Position numbers and translations under genes: made by a program. Below are positions 6,491 to 13,952 of a stretch of 15,244 nt of DNA, one piece after another. A model generated the notes under the pieces. The model had not been told where the DNA came from, made no database searches, and saw nothing but the letters and a program-made list of their open reading frames with translations. Source of the stretch: Geodermatophilaceae bacterium (GTDB lineage Bacteria > Actinomycetota > Actinomycetes > Mycobacteriales > Geodermatophilaceae); NCBI GenBank assembly GCA_013813215.1, contig JACCSC010000186.1, forward strand, positions 1-15,244, given 5' to 3'. How positions within the stretch are numbered: the stretch's first letter is position 1; the number at the start of each line of letters is the position of its first letter.

Positions 6491-8218
6491 GTGAAGTCAA
6501 CGAGACGCGGAACGGCGGTGACTGCCACCTTTGCGGTGGCGGCACTGGTCTTGGCCGCTTGTGGGGGCGGCGACGACCCCACAACCGAGACCCCCAGTGG
6601 GGGGGGCGAGGGCGGCCTCGAGCCCAGCGGCAGCGCGACCTACGGCGAGAGCACTGCTTTCCCGGAGAACCTGAACCCGCTGATCGCGGCCGGCAACTCC
6701 GTTGCCACCTCGAACATCCTGGTCGGTATCCTGCCGGGGGCATTCATCATCCAGCCTGACTTCTCCCTCAGTCACGACGAGAACCTGCTCGAGTCCGAGC
6801 CGGTGTCGGACGACAGCGGCGACCAGCAGGTGGTCACGTACGAGATCTCTGACGACGCCATCTGGAGCGACGAGACCCCGATCACGGCCGCGGACTTCGA
6901 GTTCACTTGGCGGATCCAGCGCTCCTCCGACCCGGCCGACGGCGGCTGCGAGGTCCTGCTGGGCACAACCGGCTACGACCAGATCGAGTCCGTCGAGCCC
7001 GGTGACGACGACAAGACCGCGGTCGTCACCTTCACCGATCCCTACCCGGACTGGCAGTCGCTGTTCACGCTGTACCCCGCGCACATCCTCGACGAGGGTG
7101 ACGACGCGGCGAACTGCACCGCCATCACCGAGGGCTGGCCGATCGCCGAGGGACTTCCTGAGGAGTTCTCCGGCGGCCCGTACCAGCTGACCGCTGCGAA
7201 CATCGACGCCGGCGCGCAGACCGTGGTCCTGACCCCGAACCCGAACTGGTACGGCGAGGGCCCGGGGTTGGAGAACCTGATCTACCAGTCGATCGGCAGT
7301 GAGTCGAACACCACGGTCGCCGCCCTGCAGAACAACGAGGTTCAGCTCGCCTCGCCGCAGCCGCAGCTCGACCTGGTCGGCCAGATCGAGGGCCTGGCGC
7401 CGAACGTCACCAGTTCCATCGACTTCGGGTTGTCCTTCGAGCACTTCGACATGAACACCGCGAATGTCCACCTGGGCAAGCCGGAGGTCCGCAAGGCCTT
7501 CGCCCTGGCGCTGGACCGGACGTCGCTGGTCGAGGCCACCGTGGGTGCCTTCGACAGCCGGGCGCAGGTTCTGAACAACCGGGTGTTCGTCAACAACCAG
7601 CCCGAGTACGTCGACACCGCTCCCGAGGAGTACAACGCCCAGGACATCGAGGGCGCGGTAGCGCTGCTCGAGGGTGTCGGGTACACCATCGGTGCCGACG
7701 GTGTGGCGACGCACCCGACGGACGGTCCGCTGCAGCTGACCATGTCCACCACGCAGAACAACCCGCTGCGTGAGCAGACGATCGACCTGGCGACCGCTCA
7801 GGTGGCCGACGCGGGGTTCGCGATCGAGAAGTTCCTCGACCCGGACATCTTCGCCGGGGCCGAGAAGCCGACCAGCCTCGAGGCCCGCGGCTTCGAGATC
7901 GCCCTGTTCGCCTGGGTCAGCTCGCCGTTCTTCTCCAGCACCAAGTCGCTGTACGTGACCGGTGAGGGCCAGAACTACGCGGGTGCCAGCGTCCCGGAGG
8001 TCGACGAGCTGCTCAACGCGCTGACCTCCGAGGTCGACCGCGACGCGGCCGTCACCATGGCCAACGAGGCGGACGCCTTGCTCTGGGAGGAGATGGCCAC
8101 CATCCCGCTGTACCAGAAGCCGACCTTTACGGCCTGGAGCAGCACGCTGGAGGGCATCGAGCCGAACGCCAGCCTGGCCGGCCCGCTGTGGAACGTCGGC
8201 CAGATCACCGTCGCCTGA
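6491..8218 (+). CDS. ABC transporter substrate-binding lipoprotein, family 5 (peptide type), paralogue 2
   Basis: This is a 575-residue precursor starting at GTG 6491, nine bases after AAGGAGG. The signal peptide has the lipobox LAAC with Cys24, then a flexible Gly/Ser/Pro/Glu linker to about residue 48. The mature domain parallels paralogue 1 throughout (YGESTAFPENLNPLI, WSDETPITAADFEFTW, NVHLGKPEVRKAFALALDR, LYQKPTFTAWSS), including the Cys pair (Cys153, Cys209). By eye about three quarters of residues are identical in the C-terminal half. This marks a tandem duplication, and the shared promoter and leader layout shows that the upstream region was duplicated too. The protein probably delivers a related substrate to the downstream DppBCDF complex; an LpqW-like role cannot be excluded. 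It is followed by a strong terminator. Confidence 0.85.
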   Translation: MKSTRRGTAVTATFAVAALVLAACGGGDDPTTETPSGGGEGGLEPSGSATYGESTAFPENLNPLIAAGNSVATSNILVGILPGAFIIQPDFSLSHDENLLESEPVSDDSGDQQVVTYEISDDAIWSDETPITAADFEFTWRIQRSSDPADGGCEVLLGTTGYDQIESVEPGDDDKTAVVTFTDPYPDWQSLFTLYPAHILDEGDDAANCTAITEGWPIAEGLPEEFSGGPYQLTAANIDAGAQTVVLTPNPNWYGEGPGLENLIYQSIGSESNTTVAALQNNEVQLASPQPQLDLVGQIEGLAPNVTSSIDFGLSFEHFDMNTANVHLGKPEVRKAFALALDRTSLVEATVGAFDSRAQVLNNRVFVNNQPEYVDTAPEEYNAQDIEGAVALLEGVGYTIGADGVATHPTDGPLQLTMSTTQNNPLREQTIDLATAQVADAGFAIEKFLDPDIFAGAEKPTSLEARGFEIALFAWVSSPFFSSTKSLYVTGEGQNYAGASVPEVDELLNALTSEVDRDAAVTMANEADALLWEEMATIPLYQKPTFTAWSSTLEGIEPNASLAGPLWNVGQITVA

Positions 8219-8252
8219 GCTAGCTTGGCGGCGTTGACGCAATAGGCCCCGT

Positions 8253-8299
8253 TGGGGGTGTCGTGACCGGAGACGGTCGCGACACCCCCACTGCCTTTT
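8253..8299 (+). terminator. Rho-independent terminator after substrate-binding gene 2
   Basis: A long stem pairs 8253-8268 with 8275-8290 (outer arm TGGGGGTGTCG with CGACACCCCCA, inner GACC with GGTC, one G-U pair) around a six-base loop. TTTT follows at 8296-8299. It lies 35 bases after the stop codon and should separate the substrate-binding genes from the permease operon. Confidence 0.85.
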
Positions 8300-8324
8300 C
8301 TCCTACCCTCCGGCCGCTGACACC

Positions 8325-8394
8325 GACCGCTCGGGCGGTCACAGTTCGGCTGCAGACCTCGTGTCCGGCCACCCCTGCGCAGTAAGGTGCTCGC
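8325..8394 (+). promoter_or_regulatory. Promoter of the dppBCDF-type operon, probably leaderless
   Basis: TAAGGT (8383-8388) fits the TAnnnT -10 pattern and ends six bases before GTG 8395, so the transcript may start at the start codon. GGTCAC (8337-8342) ends 41 bases before this -10, the same spacing as at both substrate-binding promoters. It overlaps a perfect inverted repeat GACCGC-TCGG-GCGGTC (8325-8340). The second, 11-base-upstream GGTCAC copy is absent here. No good -35 is seen. Confidence 0.5.
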
Positions 8395-9381
8395 GTGTTC
8401 TTCTTCACAGTGCGGCGGCTGCTCTCCTCGATCGTGGTGCTCTTCGCCAGCTCGCTGGCGGTCTTCGCGCTCTGCGTGGCCTCCTTCGACCCGCTCGCGC
8501 CGTACCGCACGCGCCAGCCAGCGCCGCCGCCGGAGTTCTTCGCCAACCTGCGTGAGCAGCTCAACCTCAACGAGCCGTTCATCTCCCGCTACTTCAGCTG
8601 GCTGGGGGGCGTCCTAACCCTCGACTTCGGCGAGAGCAACGGTGGGACCGCCGTCGGCCCACAGCTACTGGGCCGGCTGGGCGTGACCGCTCGGATGGTG
8701 ATCGCGGCCATGGTGCTGGCCGTGATCCTGGCCATCATCGTCGGCGTGCTGACCGCGGTCCGGCAGTACAAGCCGGAGGACTACCTGTTCACCTTCCTCA
8801 CCTACGTGCTCATCGCCCTGCCCACCTTCTGGTTCGCCGCGCTGCTCAAGGAGTTCGTGGCGATCCAGTTCAACGACCTGGTAGGTCAGCAGATCTTCTA
8901 CACGATCGGCGAGCAGTCCCCGGCCATCGAGTTGATCGGCACCCGATCGGAGATCTTCTGGGACCGGCTCGGGCACCTCATCCTACCGACCATCTCACTG
9001 GCCATGCTGAGCTTCGCGGCCTGGAGCCGCTTCCAGCGCGCGGCGATGCTCGACGTGCTGAATTCCGACTACATCCGGCTGGCCCGGGCCAAGGGCCTGC
9101 AGCGCCGCCGGGTCCTGGTCCGGCACGGCCTGCGCAACGCCCTCATCCCGCTGACCACGGTCGTCGCGCTCAACGTCGGCCTCATCATGGGCGGTGCTGT
9201 GGTGACCGAGACCGTCTTCGTCTGGCACGGGATGGGGGAGTACCTGATCGTCTCTATCGGGCGCAGTGACCTGTTCCCCGTGCTGGGCTGGCTGCTCGTG
9301 GCGGCGTTCTTCGTGATCTTGTTCAACCTCATTGCCGACCTGCTCTATGCCGTGCTCGATCCACGCATCCGGCTGAACTAG
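8395..9381 (+). CDS. Peptide-type ABC transporter permease, DppB/OppB family
   Basis: This is a 328-residue integral membrane protein beginning at GTG 8395. The N-terminal helix at about 7-30 follows FFFTVRRLL, typical of DppB. A periplasmic segment comes next (about 31-98), then further hydrophobic helices at about 99-121, 131-153, 194-212, 249-271 and 296-321. The cytoplasmic EAA loop that docks on the ATPase is DYIRLARAKGLQRRRVLVRH (225-244), continuing to GLRNALIP. TVFVWHGMGEYL (273-284) and the C-terminal LDPRIRLN are standard for the family. It pairs with the next gene product to form the transmembrane channel. No Shine-Dalgarno sequence is present, consistent with leaderless translation. 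It is the first gene of a four-gene operon. Confidence 0.92.
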   Translation: MFFFTVRRLLSSIVVLFASSLAVFALCVASFDPLAPYRTRQPAPPPEFFANLREQLNLNEPFISRYFSWLGGVLTLDFGESNGGTAVGPQLLGRLGVTARMVIAAMVLAVILAIIVGVLTAVRQYKPEDYLFTFLTYVLIALPTFWFAALLKEFVAIQFNDLVGQQIFYTIGEQSPAIELIGTRSEIFWDRLGHLILPTISLAMLSFAAWSRFQRAAMLDVLNSDYIRLARAKGLQRRRVLVRHGLRNALIPLTTVVALNVGLIMGGAVVTETVFVWHGMGEYLIVSIGRSDLFPVLGWLLVAAFFVILFNLIADLLYAVLDPRIRLN

Positions 9382-9412
9382 GCCGCCTGACCGACCGGAA
9401 GGATTCGACCCG

Positions 9413-10363
9413 ATGACCACCGTCGAGAAGGCCGCCGACAAAGTAGCGCCCCCGCAGACCGCTGATCCGCTGCATGAGCAGGTCGAGCGCGAGTTCACGG
9501 TCAAGGCCCGCAGCCAGCGTGAGCAGGTCTTCCGACGTTTCGTGCGCAACAAGCAGGCGATGGGCGGCCTGATCCTGTTCCTCGCCATCCTGGCGATTTG
9601 CTGGATCTACCCGTACTTCTACCGGTTCGGCTTCAACGACCTCGACGCGACGAGCCGCTCGGTCGGGCCGGGCACCAACGGCCACGTCCTGGGCACCGAG
9701 GGCCTCGGTCGTGATCTGTTCGCCAACATCATGCGTGGGGTACAGCGCTCCACGCTCATCATCCTCATCGCGGTGGCCCTCTCCCTGACCATCGGCCTGC
9801 TCGTCGGGCTCCTCGCCGGGTACTACGGCGGCTGGGTCGACAACGTGCTGATGCGCCTGGTGGACCTGATCCTTACCGTGCCCGGCCTGGTCGTGCTCAT
9901 CGTGGTGGCCAGCAACTTCCCGAACCTGCGCTCGGCGACCGGCATCGCGCTCATCCTGGGGTTGTTCGGCTGGTTGGATCTGTCCCGCATCCTGCGCAGC
10001 CAGATCCTCGGTCTGCGCGAACGAGAGTTCATCGAGGCCGCGCACGCCCTGGGGGCTTCGGACATCCGCATCATGTTCAAGCACCTGGTGCCGAACATGC
10101 TGGGCTCGATCATCGTCTGGGGCACCCTGGCCGCGGCCACCATTGTGCTGGCCGAGGCCACGCTGACCTATCTCGGCTTCGGGGTGGCCAACGACACCTC
10201 GCTGGGCAAACTCGTCTCCGACGGCGTCAGCGCAGCGTCGACCCGACCCTGGCTGTTCTACTACCCGGGCCTGATGCTCGTGATCATCGCGCTGTGCATC
10301 AACCTCATCGGGGACGGCATCCGCGACGCCTTCGACCCGTCCAACAAGCGGGTCCGCGCCTGA
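9413..10363 (+). CDS. Peptide-type ABC transporter permease, DppC/OppC family
   Basis: This is a 316-residue protein starting at ATG 9413 with GGAAGGA nine bases upstream and a 31-base gap from the preceding permease. The cytoplasmic N-terminus (about 1-48) contains FRRFVRNKQAMGG, the typical DppC entry to helix 1 (about 51-70). GHVLGTEGLGRDLFANIMRG (90-109) is the family hallmark. The EAA loop is EFIEAAHALGASDIRIMFKH (205-224), and it ends GDGIRDAFDPSNKRVRA. It forms the channel with the DppB-like permease and is driven by the two ATPases encoded next. No anomaly is seen. Confidence 0.92.
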   Translation: MTTVEKAADKVAPPQTADPLHEQVEREFTVKARSQREQVFRRFVRNKQAMGGLILFLAILAICWIYPYFYRFGFNDLDATSRSVGPGTNGHVLGTEGLGRDLFANIMRGVQRSTLIILIAVALSLTIGLLVGLLAGYYGGWVDNVLMRLVDLILTVPGLVVLIVVASNFPNLRSATGIALILGLFGWLDLSRILRSQILGLREREFIEAAHALGASDIRIMFKHLVPNMLGSIIVWGTLAAATIVLAEATLTYLGFGVANDTSLGKLVSDGVSAASTRPWLFYYPGLMLVIIALCINLIGDGIRDAFDPSNKRVRA

Positions 10364-10447
10364 CCGGTGCGACTGATCCGCTACCGGTCCACGTGACCAC
10401 CTGACCCGGCGGGCACCCATGCCTAGCGCCACCCCCGAGGGAGCTGC

Positions 10448-11605
10448 ATGACTACCCTGACCAAGCCGTCCGCCGAGAGTGCCAGCAGCGGTTCCGGCGC
10501 GCTGCTCGAGGTGACCGACCTCAGTGTGCAGTTCCCCACCGAGGACGGCCTGGTTCACGCGGTGCGCGGGGTCAGCTACTCGTTGCGAGCGGGGGACGTC
10601 CTGGGCATAGTCGGCGAGTCGGGCTCCGGAAAATCGGTGACGTCGTTGGCGATCATGGGCCTGCTGCCCGCGTCGGCCAAGGTGACCGGCTCGGTCAAGT
10701 TCCGCGGGCGTGAGCTTCTCGGCCTGGGGGACAAGGAGTTCAGCCGGATCCGCGGCAAGGGCATCGCGATGGTCTTCCAGGACCCGATGACCTCGCTGGA
10801 CCCGGTGTACAGGGTGGGCTACCAGATCTCGGAGACCGTGCGCCGGCACGACAAGAACGCCTCGGCCAAGGCCGCGCGCGCGCGGGCCGCCGACCTGCTG
10901 GAACTGGTCGGGATCCCGAACGCCAAGGACCGGGCCGACAACTATCCGCACGAGTTCTCCGGCGGCATGCGCCAGCGGGTGGTCATCGCCATCGCGATGG
11001 CCAACCAGCCCGACGTGATCATCGCCGACGAACCGACGACCGCCCTCGACGTGACGGTGCAGGCCCAGATCCTCGAAGTCTTGAACACCGCGATGCAGGA
11101 GACCGGCGCGGCGACCGTGCTGATCACCCACGACCTCGGCGTGGTGGCCGGGATGGCCGACCGGGTGCTGGTCATGTACGCCGGGCGCGCAGTGGAGAAG
11201 GGGCCGGTCGACGGCGTCTACTACACCCCGCGGATGCCATACACCCTGGGTCTGCTCGGGTCCCTGCCGCGGCTGGACGACGCCGAGAAGACGAAACTGA
11301 CCCCGATCAAGGGCAGTCCACCGTCGATGGTGAACCCCCCACCGGGCTGCCCGTTCGGTCCTCGCTGCCCGCTGCACATCGACAAGTGCGACGAACGGGA
11401 GCCGGACCTGGTCGAGGTCGAGCCGGGCCACGAGGCCGCGTGCATCCGCAACGAGAAGCTGGAAGGCGACGTCGAAGCGGCCGACTTCTTCGAGGCCGAC
11501 GCGACCGACCTGACGCTGGCCGAAGCGGTGGTCGCCGACGCACTGCCGAGCATGGATGGCGCCAGCGCCGTACAGCCGGCGACGACCCCCGATGAGCGGG
11601 CATGA
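10448..11605 (+). CDS. Peptide-type ABC transporter ATPase, DppD/OppD family, with C-terminal acidic extension
   Basis: This is a 385-residue protein starting at ATG 10448 after GAGGGAG. It has Walker A GESGSGKS (56-63), Q-loop Gln111, signature FSGGMRQR (170-177), Walker B VIIADE (190-195) and the switch His228. The oligo_HPY C-terminal region keeps all four cysteines (301, 307, 314, 332). In M. tuberculosis DppD this region is reported to hold a [4Fe-4S] cluster. After residue 335 an Asp/Glu/Ala-rich tail of about 50 residues extends past the usual family end; its role is unknown. The stop overlaps the next start by four bases (ATGA), indicating translational coupling with the partner ATPase. 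It energises import by the DppBC-like pore. Confidence 0.92.
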   Translation: MTTLTKPSAESASSGSGALLEVTDLSVQFPTEDGLVHAVRGVSYSLRAGDVLGIVGESGSGKSVTSLAIMGLLPASAKVTGSVKFRGRELLGLGDKEFSRIRGKGIAMVFQDPMTSLDPVYRVGYQISETVRRHDKNASAKAARARAADLLELVGIPNAKDRADNYPHEFSGGMRQRVVIAIAMANQPDVIIADEPTTALDVTVQAQILEVLNTAMQETGAATVLITHDLGVVAGMADRVLVMYAGRAVEKGPVDGVYYTPRMPYTLGLLGSLPRLDDAEKTKLTPIKGSPPSMVNPPPGCPFGPRCPLHIDKCDEREPDLVEVEPGHEAACIRNEKLEGDVEAADFFEADATDLTLAEAVVADALPSMDGASAVQPATTPDERA

Positions 11606-12597
11606 CCGCCACCGAGGTCGAGCGCGAAGGCGCAGGCGATGGCCAGCGCGCGGACGGGGTCGAGCCGATCCTGGTCGTCCGTGATTTGATCAAGCACTTC
11701 CCGATCAAGGGCGGCGGGCTGATCCGCCGTACGATCGGGCAGGTCAAGGCGGTCGACGGGGTGAGCCTGGACCTGTACCCGGGCGAGATCCTCGGCCTGG
11801 TCGGTGAGTCCGGCTGCGGCAAGTCCACGACCGGCCGGGCCATCATGCACCTGCAACCGGCCACCAGCGGATCCGTGGTCTTCCAGGGCCGCGAACTGAC
11901 CAAGCTGTCCCGCGGCAAGATGCGGCCCTTGCGCCGGGACATCCAGATCGTCTTCCAGGATCCGTACGCCTCGCTCAACCCCCGGCTCCCGGTCTACGAC
12001 ATCGTGGCCGAGCCACTGATCATCCACAAACTGGCCAGGGGCGAGGAGTTGCGCACCCGGGTCCGCGCCCTGCTGGAACTCGTCGGGCTGAACCCGGAGC
12101 ACGCCAACCGCTTCCCGAACGAGTTCTCCGGGGGTCAGCGGCAGCGGATCGGGATCGCCCGCGCCCTGGCTCTGGAGCCCAAGGTCCTCGTCCTCGACGA
12201 GCCGGTCTCGGCGCTCGACGTGTCGATCCAGGCCGGCGTCATCAACCTGCTGGAGGACCTGCGCGAGCGGCTGGGCTTGGCCTACCTGTTCATCGCCCAC
12301 GACCTGTCCGTCGTCCGGCACATCTCCGACCGGATCGCGGTCATGTACCTCGGCTGGATCATCGAGATCGCCACCACCGACGAGCTGTTCGCCCGCCCGT
12401 CGCATCCCTACACGCAGGCGCTGCTCTCGGCGATCCCGATCCCGGATCCACGCCGCGAGCGCGCGCGCCAGCGGATCATCATCACCGGCGACGTCCCGAG
12501 CCCGGCCAACCCGCCCAGCGGATGCCGGTTCCGCACCCGCTGCCAGAAGTTCAGGGACGTCCTGTCGGAGAGCCAGCAGCAGAAGTGCATCGACTAG
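11602..12597 (+). CDS. Peptide-type ABC transporter ATPase, DppF/OppF family, cut short by an in-frame amber codon
   Basis: This has 331 residues to the TAG at 12595-12597. The nucleotide-binding domain is complete: Walker A GESGCGKS (68-75), Q-loop Gln119, signature FSGGQRQR (175-182), Walker B VLVLDE (195-200) and switch His233. The oligo_HPY region has Cys308, Cys314 and Cys329 and then stops at KCID. The same frame continues for 24 more codons as family-typical sequence to TGA 12670-12672, containing the fourth cysteine. The original gene was therefore probably 356 codons. ATP hydrolysis should survive; a C-terminal Cys cluster would not, unless the codon is read through. The start overlaps the dppD-like stop by four bases and is coupled to it. 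Confidence 0.88.
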   Translation: MTATEVEREGAGDGQRADGVEPILVVRDLIKHFPIKGGGLIRRTIGQVKAVDGVSLDLYPGEILGLVGESGCGKSTTGRAIMHLQPATSGSVVFQGRELTKLSRGKMRPLRRDIQIVFQDPYASLNPRLPVYDIVAEPLIIHKLARGEELRTRVRALLELVGLNPEHANRFPNEFSGGQRQRIGIARALALEPKVLVLDEPVSALDVSIQAGVINLLEDLRERLGLAYLFIAHDLSVVRHISDRIAVMYLGWIIEIATTDELFARPSHPYTQALLSAIPIPDPRRERARQRIIITGDVPSPANPPSGCRFRTRCQKFRDVLSESQQQKCID

Positions 12598-12672
12598 ATC
12601 CCCCTGCTGGAGGACCGCGGCACCGGCCACCCGGCTGCCTGTCACTACGCCGAGGCGCTGAAGATTCTCTGA
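12598..12672 (+). other. In-frame remnant of the DppF C-terminus beyond the amber codon
   Basis: Directly after TAG the frame reads IPLLEDRGTGHPAACHY, then AEALKIL and TGA. GHPAACH is the usual end of DppF/OppF proteins, with the fourth conserved cysteine. A single GAG-to-TAG change at 12595 would explain the break. The old end is 21 bases before mshB, a normal intergenic distance. Confidence 0.8.
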
Positions 12673-12693
12673 GCCTGCCGAGGTTCGACGTAC

Positions 12694-13569
12694 ATGAGTG
12701 ATCGCCGGCTGCTGCTGGTTCACGCGCATCCCGACGACGAGACCATCGGCAACGGGGTCACCATGGCCCGCTACGTCGCCGAGGGCGCGCGGGTCACCCT
12801 GGTGACGTGCACGCTGGGCGAGTACGGCGAGGTGCTCGTCCCCGAACTGAAACAGCTCGCCGCCGAGCACGGCGACCAGCTCGGGGGATATCGGATGGGC
12901 GAACTCGCGGCCGCCTGCGCCGAGCTCGGCGTGACCGACCAGCGCTGGCTCGGCGGGCCGGGCCGGTGGTCGGACAGCGGGATGATGGGCACCCCCCCGA
13001 ACGACGGCCTGCGCGCCTTTTGGCGGGCCGACCTCGACGAGACCGCCGCCGAACTCGTGCGCGTCATCCGCGAGGTCCGCCCGCAGGTGCTGGTCACCTA
13101 CGACGAGAACGGCGGCTACGGCCACCCCGACCACATCCAGGCCCACCGGGTCGCCATGGCCGCCTGCGACCGGGCCGCCGATCCCGGGTACCGCCCCGAC
13201 CTGGGGCCGTCCTGGTCGGTCGCGAAGGCCTACTGGAACTGCATTCCCCGGTCGGTCCTCGCCGAGGGACTGCGCTTGGTGAAGGAGGCCGGCGGTGACT
13301 TCTTCGGCATCGACTCGATCGACGAGCTGCCCTTCGGCGTCGATGACAGCCTGGTCAGCGCGGCTGTCGACGGGCGGGCGTGGCTGGATCGCAAGATGGC
13401 GGCGATGCGCGCGCATGCCACCCAGATCAGCGTCGACGGCCCGTTCTTCGCGCTGTCGAACAACATCGGGCAGTACGCCTTCGGCGTCGAGTACTACCGG
13501 CTGGTTCGCGGCACGCCCGGCCACCCGGGGGACTGGGAAGATGACCTGTTCGCCGGCCTGACCGAGTGA
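12694..13569 (+). CDS. mshB: MshB, GlcNAc-Ins deacetylase of mycothiol biosynthesis
   Basis: This is a 291-residue protein starting at ATG 12694 with a weak GAGG ten bases upstream. It belongs to the PIG-L/LmbE deacetylase family. The zinc site is visible as AHPDDE (His12, Asp15; catalytic Asp14) and GHPDH (His147). TCTLGEYGEVL (38-48), DQLGGYRMGEL (61-71) and GGPGRWSDSGMMGT (87-100) match MshB rather than the related Mca amidase. It removes acetate from N-acetylglucosaminyl-inositol, the second step of mycothiol synthesis, in the cytoplasm. This places the organism among mycothiol-producing actinobacteria. Its stop overlaps the next start (GTGA), so the two genes are coupled. Confidence 0.93.
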   Translation: MSDRRLLLVHAHPDDETIGNGVTMARYVAEGARVTLVTCTLGEYGEVLVPELKQLAAEHGDQLGGYRMGELAAACAELGVTDQRWLGGPGRWSDSGMMGTPPNDGLRAFWRADLDETAAELVRVIREVRPQVLVTYDENGGYGHPDHIQAHRVAMAACDRAADPGYRPDLGPSWSVAKAYWNCIPRSVLAEGLRLVKEAGGDFFGIDSIDELPFGVDDSLVSAAVDGRAWLDRKMAAMRAHATQISVDGPFFALSNNIGQYAFGVEYYRLVRGTPGHPGDWEDDLFAGLTE

Positions 13570-13952
13570 CCCGCGCGTTCACCGTCGCGATCGGGCTGCT
13601 GATGTTCCTCGTGGCCGTCGAAGTCGCCGTGCTGGAGTGCTTCCTGCTGCCGAGCTACCTCGGCCCGGTCCCGATCCCGCTGTCGATCCCGGCCGCCGTG
13701 GCCGGCAACCTCGCCTTGCCCGCGCTGGCGCTGCGGCTGACCGGCTCCCGGATCGTCGGGGTCCTGCCGGTGCTCGGCTGGCTCACGGTCGCCGTGGTGG
13801 CCTCCGTACCGCGACCCGAGGGCGACCTGATCGTCACCGGCAGCCTGCGCGGCCTCGCCTTTCTGCTGCTCGGGGCCGTCGCCGGTGCGTACGCCGTCGC
13901 CCGGATAGTGGTCATCGGGCCAGGGTCCGGTAGTGGTAGCGGTGGTGGGTGA
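13566..13952 (+). CDS. Small four-helix membrane protein encoded with mshB (DUF6113-like)
   Basis: This is a 128-residue protein whose GTG start at 13566 overlaps the mshB stop by four bases. Hydrophobic segments near 4-24, 38-58, 63-80 and 92-116 suggest four membrane helices, and the protein ends in a short Gly/Ser tail. It has no recognisable catalytic motif. Small membrane proteins directly after mshB are common in actinobacteria (Rv1171 in M. tuberculosis; DUF6113 proteins in Streptomyces), so the link is conserved but the function is unknown. The last 41 bases overlap the 3' end of the convergent acetyltransferase gene. Confidence 0.7.
   Translation: MTRAFTVAIGLLMFLVAVEVAVLECFLLPSYLGPVPIPLSIPAAVAGNLALPALALRLTGSRIVGVLPVLGWLTVAVVASVPRPEGDLIVTGSLRGLAFLLLGAVAGAYAVARIVVIGPGSGSGSGGG

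Noticed and set aside
12595..12597. Pyrrolysine or another recoded amino acid at the amber codon
   Set aside because: Nothing in the window suggests amber recoding, and a simple GAG-to-TAG change or a base error explains the pattern better.
9329..13524. Very long open frames on the minus strand opposite the ATPase, permease and mshB genes (about 700 and 770 codons)
   Set aside because: The plus strand encodes intact, recognisable families at every point. The minus-strand frames follow from high GC at third codon positions and show no domain pattern.
13566..13952. Signal for a toxin, holin or phage membrane protein
   Set aside because: The start overlaps the mshB stop and small membrane proteins are conserved after mshB in actinobacteria, so a phage origin is not supported.
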